Under the pieces are notes generated by a model, which saw only the letters and a list, made by a program, of their open reading frames with translations, was not told where the DNA came from and searched no databases. Below, in pieces: positions 54,663 to 64,000 of a stretch of 64,000 bases of DNA (positions within the stretch are counted from its first letter, which is position 1; every line of letters begins with the position of its first letter). Made by a program: the position numbers and the translations under genes. Source of the stretch: Margaritispora aquatica (Eukaryota > Ascomycota > Leotiomycetes > Helotiales > Discinellaceae); NCBI GenBank assembly GCA_007644065.1, contig VJWN01000025.1, positions 381,927-445,926 on the forward strand, given 5' to 3'.

Positions 54663-57600
54663 ATGATTCAGGCGATTTGGTCTCGCACCGCGAAGACCAA
54701 AACCTGTCGATGTAGATCCTGCTTCCATGCAGCGACGACCAATGTAGCTCGCCGAGCTACCACAGCAACCGGTAGACGACGATTGAAGGCCTCAGATCTC
54801 TTCACAGCATGTTATTCTACAATACTCGCTACAGCTGCGGTGGCAGACGCCAAAGTGAAGGAGGACAGGATGAAGGAATGGGATAGGGTTATTGCGGAGG
54901 CTAAGGAGTCGATAACTTGGGCACCCATATCCATGGATACGAATTCTGGAGATGGGGCAAATGGAACGAAAGCTAGTTCTAGTCTACATGGCCGGAAGAC
55001 GGATACAGAAGTACAGAGTGATGCACCACCGGCTGTCGAGATAGAGTCTGAATTCGTAACATGGAGTCCACTCAGAATTAGAGAGGTTGATCGTCCAATA
55101 CCTCTCAATCGAACAGGGTATACATATCAGGCATACACCTCGATCGAGGTTACCAGAGAACAGCGTGAAGCGTCAGCGGATTTTGGAGGGGAGATAGAAG
55201 GTTTACAGAACTTTGACCAGATGCTAAAGAAATTGTTGGATCAAGATCTAAATGACATCAGAGAGTTTAAGAAGTCAGCTCTCGAGACGGATGATAAGAC
55301 ACCAGATGGCATGATAGATCTCGAAAGCTCAGACGTTTCATCAGAATTGGAATGGGTGGACGAAGAGCCAGATGAGCTGTTGCCAGAGCGGGAACCCAAA
55401 AACAAGCTTCATCTAGAGCGGAGAGAAATGAGTTGTACCAGCCTGGTTGAAGCGCTCTTAACTAGGCTTGCTGGCTCGGTCCAAAAACGCAGGGGAAGTA
55501 ATACAGCTCAGAAAACGCATCCGGACTTGAGGAATATGGTCATCCGAATTCAGCACCTTCAAAGCGGGCACAAGAAGCTTCCCAATTACAAGTGGGCTGA
55601 TGTGTCTGTTATTAACCAGGAGCGCCGTACTCTTCATCAGACATTGCTGCAGATTTGCGATGCAGCAGTCCTCGATGACACACCTAGCTTGGAATTCATG
55701 CTTGCCAATATCTGTTACACTCTACTCATTGCGGAAATACCCATGAGTACTGTTACTTACAACATTCTAATACAATCCCTCGGTAGATTGAAACGGCACG
55801 ATCTCGCACAAGTCGTCGTAGATTCATTCATGCATGAAACAATCCTCAAGCCAAATCGACACACCATTCGGATACTCCTAGACCATTACTATGAAAAGGG
55901 CGACAAGGAAGGTTGGCGATCTATTAAGAACAGAATGAACGCCAGTGTTGGGGACATGCGAATCAAACGAAGATTCCACGAAGACCTTGATCTCACATCA
56001 GTCCAGGAATGGATCTATAACACAAGACCAAGTGATCTGGCGTACAAACCCAGCAGCCAGTACCTCACTCAAAAGCCACCTTTGAATGCCTACATATTCG
56101 ATGCATTGATTCGTGGTTCATTGCGTTTCAATGGTCCGAGAAACGCGATTTTGCATATTAAGCGTGCTATTCGAGACTCTCACAAGGTATACTCCGACAC
56201 GATTTGTCAAGTTATGACGACTTTACTGCGAATTCGAGATGTGAGAGGAAGTACTTCTCTCATTGATCGGATCTTGTCGCTTTGGAGGGAGGGTGGAGAT
56301 CCCTCGACCATCGCTTTCACTGCCGATGTTCGAGCCCTCGTCTATCAACTTTTGCACATGATTGGTGTGGACACCTCTTTAGGGTCTCAAATAGAACCTC
56401 CCAATCATTTGGATCTGGACGAGGTACAAAACTTGTTGCGCCAGATGCAAACGATGTCACTTGAGGATGCTATCCAGCGAAGTGAAGATTTCGTAGAAAT
56501 TATTGAGGATCATCTAGAGGACGTTTATGCTTCACGAGCGAAAACATCAATAGACGAGAGCGTTGCTCAGGTCGAAGCCACGCCATCCACAGAACTTCGT
56601 AGCCTGCAGTGGCTCTCCGATGCAGAATATTCGCGTACTAATGACCTGTCTAAGAATATGGCAACGGGTCGTCAGCACAGGCTCCGATATCTAGAATCAC
56701 AACTCGACTTCAATATGCAAAAACTGGGTGGACTCCAAACCCAAACATTACCATTTGCGCTGAATGTATTGCCACGTTATCAGCAGTTAAGGTATCTCAG
56801 CATTACCTCGGGAGAATCGATGAGCTTCAGAAAGGGGCAAAAGTTTACGAAGTACCAGCAACTGCTACGAGTTCGTCAAGAAGGTGTCAAGGGACTTACG
56901 AAAGAAATCGAAAAACAGCTAACTCTGTGTCGAAAACGACTGCAGAGAATTGAGGACGAGACGCTTCCAATTCTCTCGTCAAAAGCCGCAACAGATGAGC
57001 AGCTGTCTAGCCAGGACTATATACCTCAACTCACATGGGTCTCTCGCAAGCTTATGGAAGCTCGAGATAAGACCTCCGAACTCGCTTCAAGAATTTCACA
57101 GCTCATTGAAATGAAGCAGAACATAACCTCCAAGGAACGAGTACAAACAGAAGTCATCTCGAAGAGTATCTGGAAATTAGAGGAATCCGCAGGAAGATTG
57201 ATCAATGACCAAAAGCAGCTTCTGCAGATGTGGAGTAATGTCTACGCCAACATTCGTCGACAATGCTGTTTTGATATACACAAGATGTTGAAAACCCATG
57301 ATCAGATGCTAGCCAACGTTGAAGACCACATATACAGAATAAGCCCGAATTCTTTGCGGTGGACACTACCAAGAGCTATCCGACATGTTCAGCTTTCCAA
57401 ACGTAAGATTGAGGATGTAGCTCTTGAGATCAACTCACTTCAGGGAAAGGTGCGCCATAGGAAAATAAACCCTGCTATTGTGGCAAGAGGGCGTGTGTAC
57501 GAAAGTGAGAAGCTTATGGAGCATCTTCAAGCTGAAGTTGATGAGATCACTCTCATGATCCAGGCCAGATTAATTGATCTGCCATTGAGTGATCTGGATT

Positions 57601-57797
57601 TGGATAATCTATCTAGGCCGTCCAAAAGTGTTGTTGAGAAAAACATACCCACGCCACTCACACAGCGACTTCTGGAATCACGACAAGCGTCGAGACTTCA
57701 TAGTTTGTCGATAACGCACACAGTAGTCCCGAGGCTGGAATTGGACCCTGTATTTGAAGTGGAACATGAGCCAGTCATTGTGGCAGCTGTAGGATGA
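54663..57797 (+). CDS. Mitochondrial PPR-type protein
   Basis: A single-exon 1044-aa protein. The N-terminus (MIQAIWSRTAKTKTCRCRSC ... ARRATTATGRRRLKASDLFT) is basic and free of acidic residues, like a mitochondrial presequence. A pentatricopeptide-like helical pair is readable around residues 362-400 (TVTYNILIQSLGRLKRHDL, KPNRHTIRILLDHYYEKGDK), with a second helical region to about 620. The C-terminal 350 residues are strongly coiled-coil (RLRYLESQLDFNMQKLGG; EKQLTLCRKRLQRIEDE). I infer a role in organellar RNA metabolism or translation, as for other fungal PPR proteins; the target is unknown. A four-codon reading frame (ATG at 54655) ends in the TGA that overlaps this start codon. Confidence 0.82.
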   Translation: MIQAIWSRTAKTKTCRCRSCFHAATTNVARRATTATGRRRLKASDLFTACYSTILATAAVADAKVKEDRMKEWDRVIAEAKESITWAPISMDTNSGDGANGTKASSSLHGRKTDTEVQSDAPPAVEIESEFVTWSPLRIREVDRPIPLNRTGYTYQAYTSIEVTREQREASADFGGEIEGLQNFDQMLKKLLDQDLNDIREFKKSALETDDKTPDGMIDLESSDVSSELEWVDEEPDELLPEREPKNKLHLERREMSCTSLVEALLTRLAGSVQKRRGSNTAQKTHPDLRNMVIRIQHLQSGHKKLPNYKWADVSVINQERRTLHQTLLQICDAAVLDDTPSLEFMLANICYTLLIAEIPMSTVTYNILIQSLGRLKRHDLAQVVVDSFMHETILKPNRHTIRILLDHYYEKGDKEGWRSIKNRMNASVGDMRIKRRFHEDLDLTSVQEWIYNTRPSDLAYKPSSQYLTQKPPLNAYIFDALIRGSLRFNGPRNAILHIKRAIRDSHKVYSDTICQVMTTLLRIRDVRGSTSLIDRILSLWREGGDPSTIAFTADVRALVYQLLHMIGVDTSLGSQIEPPNHLDLDEVQNLLRQMQTMSLEDAIQRSEDFVEIIEDHLEDVYASRAKTSIDESVAQVEATPSTELRSLQWLSDAEYSRTNDLSKNMATGRQHRLRYLESQLDFNMQKLGGLQTQTLPFALNVLPRYQQLRYLSITSGESMSFRKGQKFTKYQQLLRVRQEGVKGLTKEIEKQLTLCRKRLQRIEDETLPILSSKAATDEQLSSQDYIPQLTWVSRKLMEARDKTSELASRISQLIEMKQNITSKERVQTEVISKSIWKLEESAGRLINDQKQLLQMWSNVYANIRRQCCFDIHKMLKTHDQMLANVEDHIYRISPNSLRWTLPRAIRHVQLSKRKIEDVALEINSLQGKVRHRKINPAIVARGRVYESEKLMEHLQAEVDEITLMIQARLIDLPLSDLDLDNLSRPSKSVVEKNIPTPLTQRLLESRQASRLHSLSITHTVVPRLELDPVFEVEHEPVIVAAVG

Positions 57798-60700
57798 ACT
57801 TTGGTTTTCGGAGTCGATTGTTATGAAACAATCAATTGTATATATAAGTGGCCGTATATGGAAAGCATGCAAACAGGCGTTGTGGTGCATCTTCTTGGAG
57901 TCAGGCGTTCACAGGGGCACTTATAGGTGCGCCGGATAGACGTGTCTAGACTGTGGAGAATGAGAGCGAATAGGTAAACAGACGCAGCAGAGGGGTTGCC
58001 TCACTGGTGTGCAATGATTGGAATATAGATGCATATTTCTGTATCCTACGTGTATAAGACTCTTCACGCTACAAGTAGAGATGAACGGGAAAGACAGATA
58101 GGAAGCAACAATACGATTGCCAATGAACCCACTATTTTGGGGGGTCAAAAGTTCAATGTGAAGTTGCACATTATTAGTGCTAGGCACATGAGTGATCATC
58201 TCAAGCCTCCGAGATAATAGGAAAGAGGTATGCTTTCAGCTTTGTAGAAAGGCTTTCGACCATGTACTCCTTCTAATCAATTGCTGAAGACCCCAAATTT
58301 GGCTTTCCTCATCCGTTGCTAGCCTTACTGAAGGCACTCAAAGATATATGGTCCTGTCAATGATGAAGATAACAATATACGAGCTTGAGCGAAGGATTAA
58401 GGGAGTGCATCGGAGTCATCTTTCAAGGCTAGACCAGCTGCATCGAGTCTTATAACATTGACGGCGGTTACCAAGATGACAATATGATCTCTCAAGGGAT
58501 AAATTTTACTACCGTTACTTCAAACAGAAGTCTTCCCATACAGAATAAATAGCGATGGCGCTGTTTTTGCACTCAAGAACTTCTCCTTCAGTAAACCGGA
58601 TATTGCTTTGTCCTTTGCTTAATCTTTGTTTGACTGCTATAGTGAACTGCTCACTCTAAACACATCTGGCTTTCGCTGATGATATGTAGCAAAATTTGTT
58701 GGAGAGTGGTCACTCGCCAGGAAGAAGTTTTATACCTTTTGGGGGTGGGGTGGGAAGAGGATGGGAGTTTTTGTTGATGTGGAGATGAGTTGATAAAGTT
58801 CAGTTTCGAATGCAAGGCTTGGAACTCAGGATTATTGAGTATAATGACAAAAGTGAAGCCAAGGGCTCATTTCGAGAGTGAGTTTCAATTTTCGTAAAGC
58901 GTACTTGTCACGGTGGTTGTGTCTTTATGGAGACGCATGAGAGAGACACATGCTGGACCGAACTCTGATCACATTACACAACTATGAGAAGGGGTAAGAA
59001 AATAGATGATGATCATGCCTAAGTTTGAGCTTTAAATTTGAAAGACATTTATTATTTCTTAAGGATCAAGTCTATCTATAAGCATTGTCCTAAGTGTGGT
59101 CCTGTTTAAAAGCTGGGAGTTTATTGATCCATGCTTGGGCACTTGAGGAGATTGACAGCGAAATTGATCGATGACAGAACTTGCTGATCTTCTTCGCATC
59201 TTTGGGCAGTTATTGATTTGGCTTAGAGGGTGTTTGGGACGTATGATAATGAATTTGGTGCGTGAGATTGATGCGAAGATCTTGTACATAAAGTTCAAGT
59301 GTGCCTATAACATACCCAATAATCCTCACTTATGCTGACATAGCTCAATATTGGTATTTTCGATGGACATGATCGAACGCTGGTGCTTTTGTGTGTTCTT
59401 ATACTCGGATATAGGCTTCCATATTCAATTGGTTGGAGTTTATGGGATGAGACTCAAAGCTAGAGTGAGGTCGTGGCTACCAAAAGTTCAAAATTGCAAT
59501 TCATTGGGTTTTCTGATTGTTATTGTATTAACAATAGATAAATATCTAGGTAGCAGCAAGCTCATTGAAGTGGTTACCTTGTAGAAGACGGAAGTGATAC
59601 AGAGTATGTTCAAGCTCTTGTGCACTCTGCACTAAGCGAATTTAATATTTCTTCATTTTCCATCAACGATGAAACCAAAGAAATAGACAAAAGGATCCAT
59701 ATTGCTAGCTATTTATCATATAGGAAATTCGAGTAACTTTATAAAATTGCAAGCAAAGAAGCCGACTCAAAAGTTTAATGACAGCAAGAAATTGCCTGAC
59801 AGCAGTAATACCTCAGAATAAACAATAGTTTTTCCTTTCCACAGGACCAAGAATCCTGTCAAAGCTCCGAATGAAACCTTTACTAAATGTAAAGCCAATT
59901 TATAAATTGAAAGTGTATTGGCCACTGTATAGCCATGACTTGACACCAAAAATTTTTAGTTGTTCGTTTGTTGATTCCTATGAAGTCGCAGATCTATAGC
60001 TTCGTAGGAAGCATACTAAATACCAAGTAGTACGCCGTACAAAACCAAGATGCTGTAGCGAGACAAAGTAAATACTCAAGAATCAGAGGTGGGACTTTGC
60101 GGCTTTCATATCTCCACTAGTCACACTTCCTCACCACTAACTACATAAGGACCGCTTTTCCAGATGTCTTGGGAATCGCGCACAATCTTCGACTACCAAC
60201 CCATCCATCATGACTTGCAGGTTAGAGTTGTAGACGTGCTTGAAGAAATATGTGCGCATGTTCCCAATCTCTTTCTAGGGGTACCGATATTGAAGCAACT
60301 TCTGCCTCATGGTCATTATAGGACTGTAGTCAAACAACATACGAAGGAGAAGAATTACCTGACAGCAAAATTTCTGACAGGATGACAGTAATAGCAGTGT
60401 TGGCAAGAGGCGAAATTGAACATCTCACATCTTATCATGGCAACCTCTTCACCGCAACAGAGATTAAGAGGAAGCCATGTTCGTGTACCTTACGAGAGAC
60501 TAGCAAGTAATGAACATGGTTTGCCGAAACTTGCCTTGGTATTGCTGAGCAATTGACTTCGATAATGGCGAGTCATGTAGACGCCGTGCTTTATATAGTC
60601 CTCAAAATGCCTCTTCGAAGTTGAAAGTGAATAGGTACGCTGCTGCTATGATTAGATGATGCACGAATCTGATTGTGCCGAATGAATCCTTGCCTTAGAG

Positions 60701-61082
60701 TTATGTTTCCACTGACACAGCACCTGAGTAAGGCACGGTACAGATACATTACGTCTCGTTCAGCATAATGTGCAAAGTTCGCTTCTACACTTTTGACAGG
60801 GCGAGGGCTGGTGATATGCCAGCTGTAGACCATATGCACATTGTAAATGGTAGCAAATAGACTTGGAAGTGTAAATAGATGGAGCGCACACTGGTGCTTG
60901 ATGAAGAATGTCACTCGCGGCCAAGCTCACTGGCCGCACTTGGAATCTTGATATGGAATTCGAATTTTTTTTTTTTTTTTTCATTTTATAAGTTATGGGG
61001 TACCCCTCGGAATCGTTCGTGTGAACTTCATTCGATCTAAGACGTGCTTGATCCTACAGTATGTACCCAATAAATGGGTTAC
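57798..61082. other. 3.3 kb without recognisable genes
   Basis: AT-rich, with only short open frames lacking motifs (for example 60164-60385). It holds a T17 run at 60965-60981. I see no tRNA cloverleaf, transposase fragment or terminal repeats. Both ends should contain 3' UTRs of the convergent flanking genes. Confidence 0.5.
60965..60981. repeat. Poly-T run (17 nt)
   Basis: Uninterrupted T17 on the plus strand (A17 on the minus strand) between gene-free flanks. Confidence 0.9.
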
Positions 61083-62388
61083 CTAATACTCTACTGCCTT
61101 TTTGATAGTATCGTACACTCCTGATATAGGTTAGATTGGGTTGAAATTCTTAGGGGGAAAAGACTTACTTGCAACATCTGGAATATTGAATCGTTCATAC
61201 AGCAATCCCATATGAATATCCCAACCCGCCACCCTCATGACAGGTGCCTCGAGTTTCAAGAATGTCTCCTTGTCCTCTTGAATACTCGCAGCCACCTCAG
61301 CTCCAAGGCCTGCACTTACCATACTCTCATGAACCACCATACACCTACCGGTCTTCCTGACACTCTTGAGCACACATTCTTTATCCCACGGATACACGGT
61401 TCTGAGATCGATCAGCTCAATACTGATACCAAGATCTTTTTCGGCAACTTCGATTGCTGCACTGCATGTGTACAGAGGGTGACCATAGGAAACGATGGTC
61501 AAATCGGATCCTTCCTTGAGTATCTCGGCTTTCGAGAGAGGTATGGTATAAGATGCAGTCGGGACCTGCTCGACTGCGGCGCGGTATAGTGCTTTGGGCT
61601 CCATGAAGATGCATGGATCATTGCTAGCAATGGCTGACAGAAGTAGACCTTTCGCTTGTATAGGCGAACGGGGCATGATAACTCGAAGACCAGGTATGTG
61701 AGTGAACAAACTCTCTGGCGACTGGGAGTGGTACCTGACGAACAGTAAGCTAATATCCGAGAAAAGAGGCAGAGTTTCCTCACAATGCCCCATGCCCAAC
61801 ACCCCCACAAGGCATCCTCACTGTCAAGCCCCCAGAGTGTCTCCCTTCTGTTCCATCTCGGTATCTGAATTTGGCAGCTTCATTGACCAATTGGTCGAAA
61901 GCTGGGTAAACATAGTCCGCAAACTGGATCTCGGCAACTGCTTTCATTCCCTCTGCCGCAGCTCCAATTCCAAATCCTATGATACCTTGCTCACTTAGAG
62001 GGGTGTTAAACACTCTCTCTGATCCAAAGTTCTCTGCTAAACCCATGCTACAACGGAATACCCCTCCAAAAGCAACGTCCTCTCCAAACAAGATCACCGA
62101 GTCATCCTCAGCCATAGCAAGGGAGAGAGCATCATTGATCGATTGGAACAAGTTCATACGCTTCGTAGTACCATTGCGAATCTCTGCTGGAAGTTCTTCG
62201 TTTTGGAGAGCAGTCTGGGTGCTATGGGCTAACAAGGAAGTTGTGGAGAAGTCGGTGGGGATGTTCAATCGAGCATTCGGTGGATGCGTGGAGTATGAAC
62301 GGAGAGTGGCATTATGGGTGGTGATGAGTCCTTTCAAAGGTCCACAGGAACGAAATCCTCCACAAAATAATCTAGAAACAAACTGCAT
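61083..62388 (-). CDS. Branched-chain 2-oxoacid dehydrogenase E1 beta subunit, mitochondrial
   Basis: With E1 alpha, decarboxylates the 2-oxo acids of Val, Leu and Ile using thiamine diphosphate, in the mitochondrial matrix. Exons 62388-61784, 61734-61169 and 61120-61083 (introns 49 and 48 nt) give 402 aa. The N-terminus [16 protein letters not shown] is a plausible presequence. Conserved blocks: [98 protein letters not shown] and [13 protein letters not shown]. The FGGVFRC and GHGALYHSQSPE wording separates it from the pyruvate dehydrogenase E1 beta subunit. The last coding exon is 38 nt. Confidence 0.95.
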
Positions 62389-62969
62389 TTTGGGGAAAAT
62401 GTTCGCAACATTGGTGAAAGTGCATTGCGAATAAGGTCATTGACCTCTTGGAGAAGTGGTCAGCGACTTGACTTGGAGAGTTAGAGAAGACAGGCCCGCT
62501 TGTAGCCGGCCATTGAGGGCGGTGTAAAGTGGCAGATGTTCATCGGCTTCATCTTTCCCTCGGCACGAACCGAGCCCTTCAAGCTACCACCTAGCTATCT
62601 ACATAGTAACTTGGCCTATGTATGTATGGATGGAAGGAAATCTATAAATAATGATAGTAACATCTTCTAACAATGTTAGCCACTTTTCATTTATATTGTC
62701 TTGAATATGTCAAATTGGTGGGATCCTGAATTGATTATGGTATTTCCACGGTCCATGTCTTATCGCCAAGCTGATTGTTGCCATTGTTGCCATGTCAACA
62801 CAACCACCACCATTACTTGGTTTTTTGGACCACTCTTGCGCAAGACGTATACGTCGTTCAAGTGTACATATGGGTCTCGTATTGTTTATTATTTTCTGAT
62901 TTGTTGGAGTTCGAATTGTATCAAACCTGCGAATACGTCTAGAGACTTTGAATTGGAAGCAAGCACGAA
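62389..62969. promoter_or_regulatory. Divergent promoter region E1 beta / exgD-like
   Basis: About 580 nt between divergent genes. No factor site recognised; open frames here carry no recognisable domain. Confidence 0.45.
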
Positions 62970-64000
62970 ATGGCCAGGGAATCAGAGAGGCCGAGGCATC
63001 GAGAAAGGAGGCATCGCGAACGAGATGAAGACGAGGTGAGAGCAGCAAAACGAAGGGCACGAAAGGCACGATACGAATCAGGGACATTGGGAGCGGGAAC
63101 TTCACAATCTGGATCTCAATTATTATCTGCAGATGCGTTGTCACAACTTGATCGACTAAATCAGCATAAGGTACAACCCGCGGAGGTCACACCGAGGAAA
63201 GAGAGACGGCATCGGCCACGGGAAGTCATAGATGAGAAAGTTTTAGTGGTGGAAAATGATAGGAGACACCACAAGAGAAAGAAGAGGAGAGTAGTCAGTG
63301 GTGCCATTCTAGAAGAGGGAGAAGGGGGAAGATCAAGAGGACTGAGGGGTGGTGAGAGAGACGATCGATATGATCGATACGAAAAGTATGAGGAGGTGGA
63401 AGAGGAATCGACTAACGGAATGACGAAAAAGAAGAAACTACGTAAGTTTCGAAATACATATGTACCCAACTAATGAAGGTCTGACATCTTTCTAGTTATC
63501 GGAATTGGTGTCGGTGTTCTGGCCCTGATCATTATAATTGTGGTTGCTGTGGTCGTCAGTCAGAAGAATGGCTCCAAGAAATCCACTTCATCGACAACAA
63601 CTACAACCAGTGGAAGTCCGTCGAACTCAAATCTCAACGGAATATCAGAATCTAGTATCCCTGCAGCAGCTAAAGGAACATATCTCGATCCATTCTCCTG
63701 GTATGATACGACAGACTTCAATGTTACCTACACAAACACCACCGTGGGTGGTCTCCCAATCATGGGTCTCAACTCAGCATGGGATGATTCTAAAGCTGCA
63801 AACTCGAAAGCTCCTGCAATTGGAACAGCCTGGGGTTCGTATGCAGATCGACCAGCAAGAGGAGTTAACCTTGGAGGGTGGCTATCCCTGGAGCCATTTA
63901 TCACACCGTCTCTCTTCAACTATGCATCGAGCCAGGGAATCATTGATGAATATACATTAACGTCGTTCCTGGGGGCTGCCGGTGCCAAATCTACTCTAGA
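62970..64000 (+). CDS. exgD: Glucan 1,3-beta-glucosidase, membrane-anchored GH5 (exgD-like), 5' part
   Basis: A type II plasma-membrane exo-glucanase that trims cell-wall beta-1,3-glucan. Exons 62970-63441 and 63496 to the right edge; the 54-nt intron falls just before the membrane segment. The N-terminal 157 residues are cytosolic and very basic ([24 protein letters not shown]). One membrane helix follows ([20 protein letters not shown]), then a Ser/Thr/Asn linker, then the start of the GH5 domain: [20 protein letters not shown]. Catalytic glutamates lie beyond the window. The basic cytosolic tail plus a single anchor is the layout of Aspergillus ExgD. Confidence 0.92.

Overview
This is nuclear DNA of a filamentous ascomycete (Pezizomycotina; a leotiomycete-like fungus is my guess, not proven). 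Most genes are interrupted by 46-90 nt introns with GT...CTAAC/CTGAC...AG signals. A 5S rRNA gene and a tRNA gene lie dispersed among protein genes. Gene content is typical of the group: a white-collar/Vivid-type LOV protein, a GH7 cellobiohydrolase, a membrane-anchored GH5 glucanase and a polyketide cluster.

Region 1 (1-13884) is the edge of a secondary-metabolite cluster: a highly reducing polyketide synthase cut by the left edge (its sequence resembles the PKS half of fungal PKS-NRPS hybrids), a Zn2Cys6 regulator, an MFS transporter, a probable lipocalin-like Diels-Alderase and a second Zn2Cys6 regulator. This set matches the known decalin-tetramate clusters (equisetin/trichosetin type). 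The missing pieces, a trans-acting enoyl reductase and the NRPS half, would have to lie left of the window. Next comes an isolated GC-rich DUF4185 gene (15383-16621) and about 2.4 kb without genes but with simple repeats.

Region 2 (19029-32647) is housekeeping: an Aur1-like inositol phosphorylceramide synthase, a mitochondrial FabG-like reductase whose 679-nt first intron contains a 5S rRNA gene and a tRNA-Met(CAT) gene, SUMO E1 subunit Uba2, queuosine salvage glycosylase Qng1, mRNA cap methyltransferase Abd1, proteasome subunit Rpn7 and a Vivid-like LOV photoreceptor. About 6.6 kb without a recognisable gene follows.

Region 3 (39238-57797) has a secreted GH7 cellobiohydrolase with CBM1, the telomere protein Rap1 (BRCT, Myb, Myb-like, ARID-like, RCT), palmitoyltransferase Swf1, an unrecognised C2H2-like zinc protein, PRMT5, SmF, a DUF866 zinc protein and a long mitochondrial PPR-type protein. 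About 3.3 kb without genes follows. The right end carries the branched-chain 2-oxoacid dehydrogenase E1 beta gene and the 5' part of an exgD-type glucan 1,3-beta-glucosidase, cut by the right edge.

Exon boundaries were placed by hand from splice signals and reading frame. For every complete multi-exon gene the exon sum is divisible by three. All family names rest on recognition of motifs in the sequence; no database search was run.
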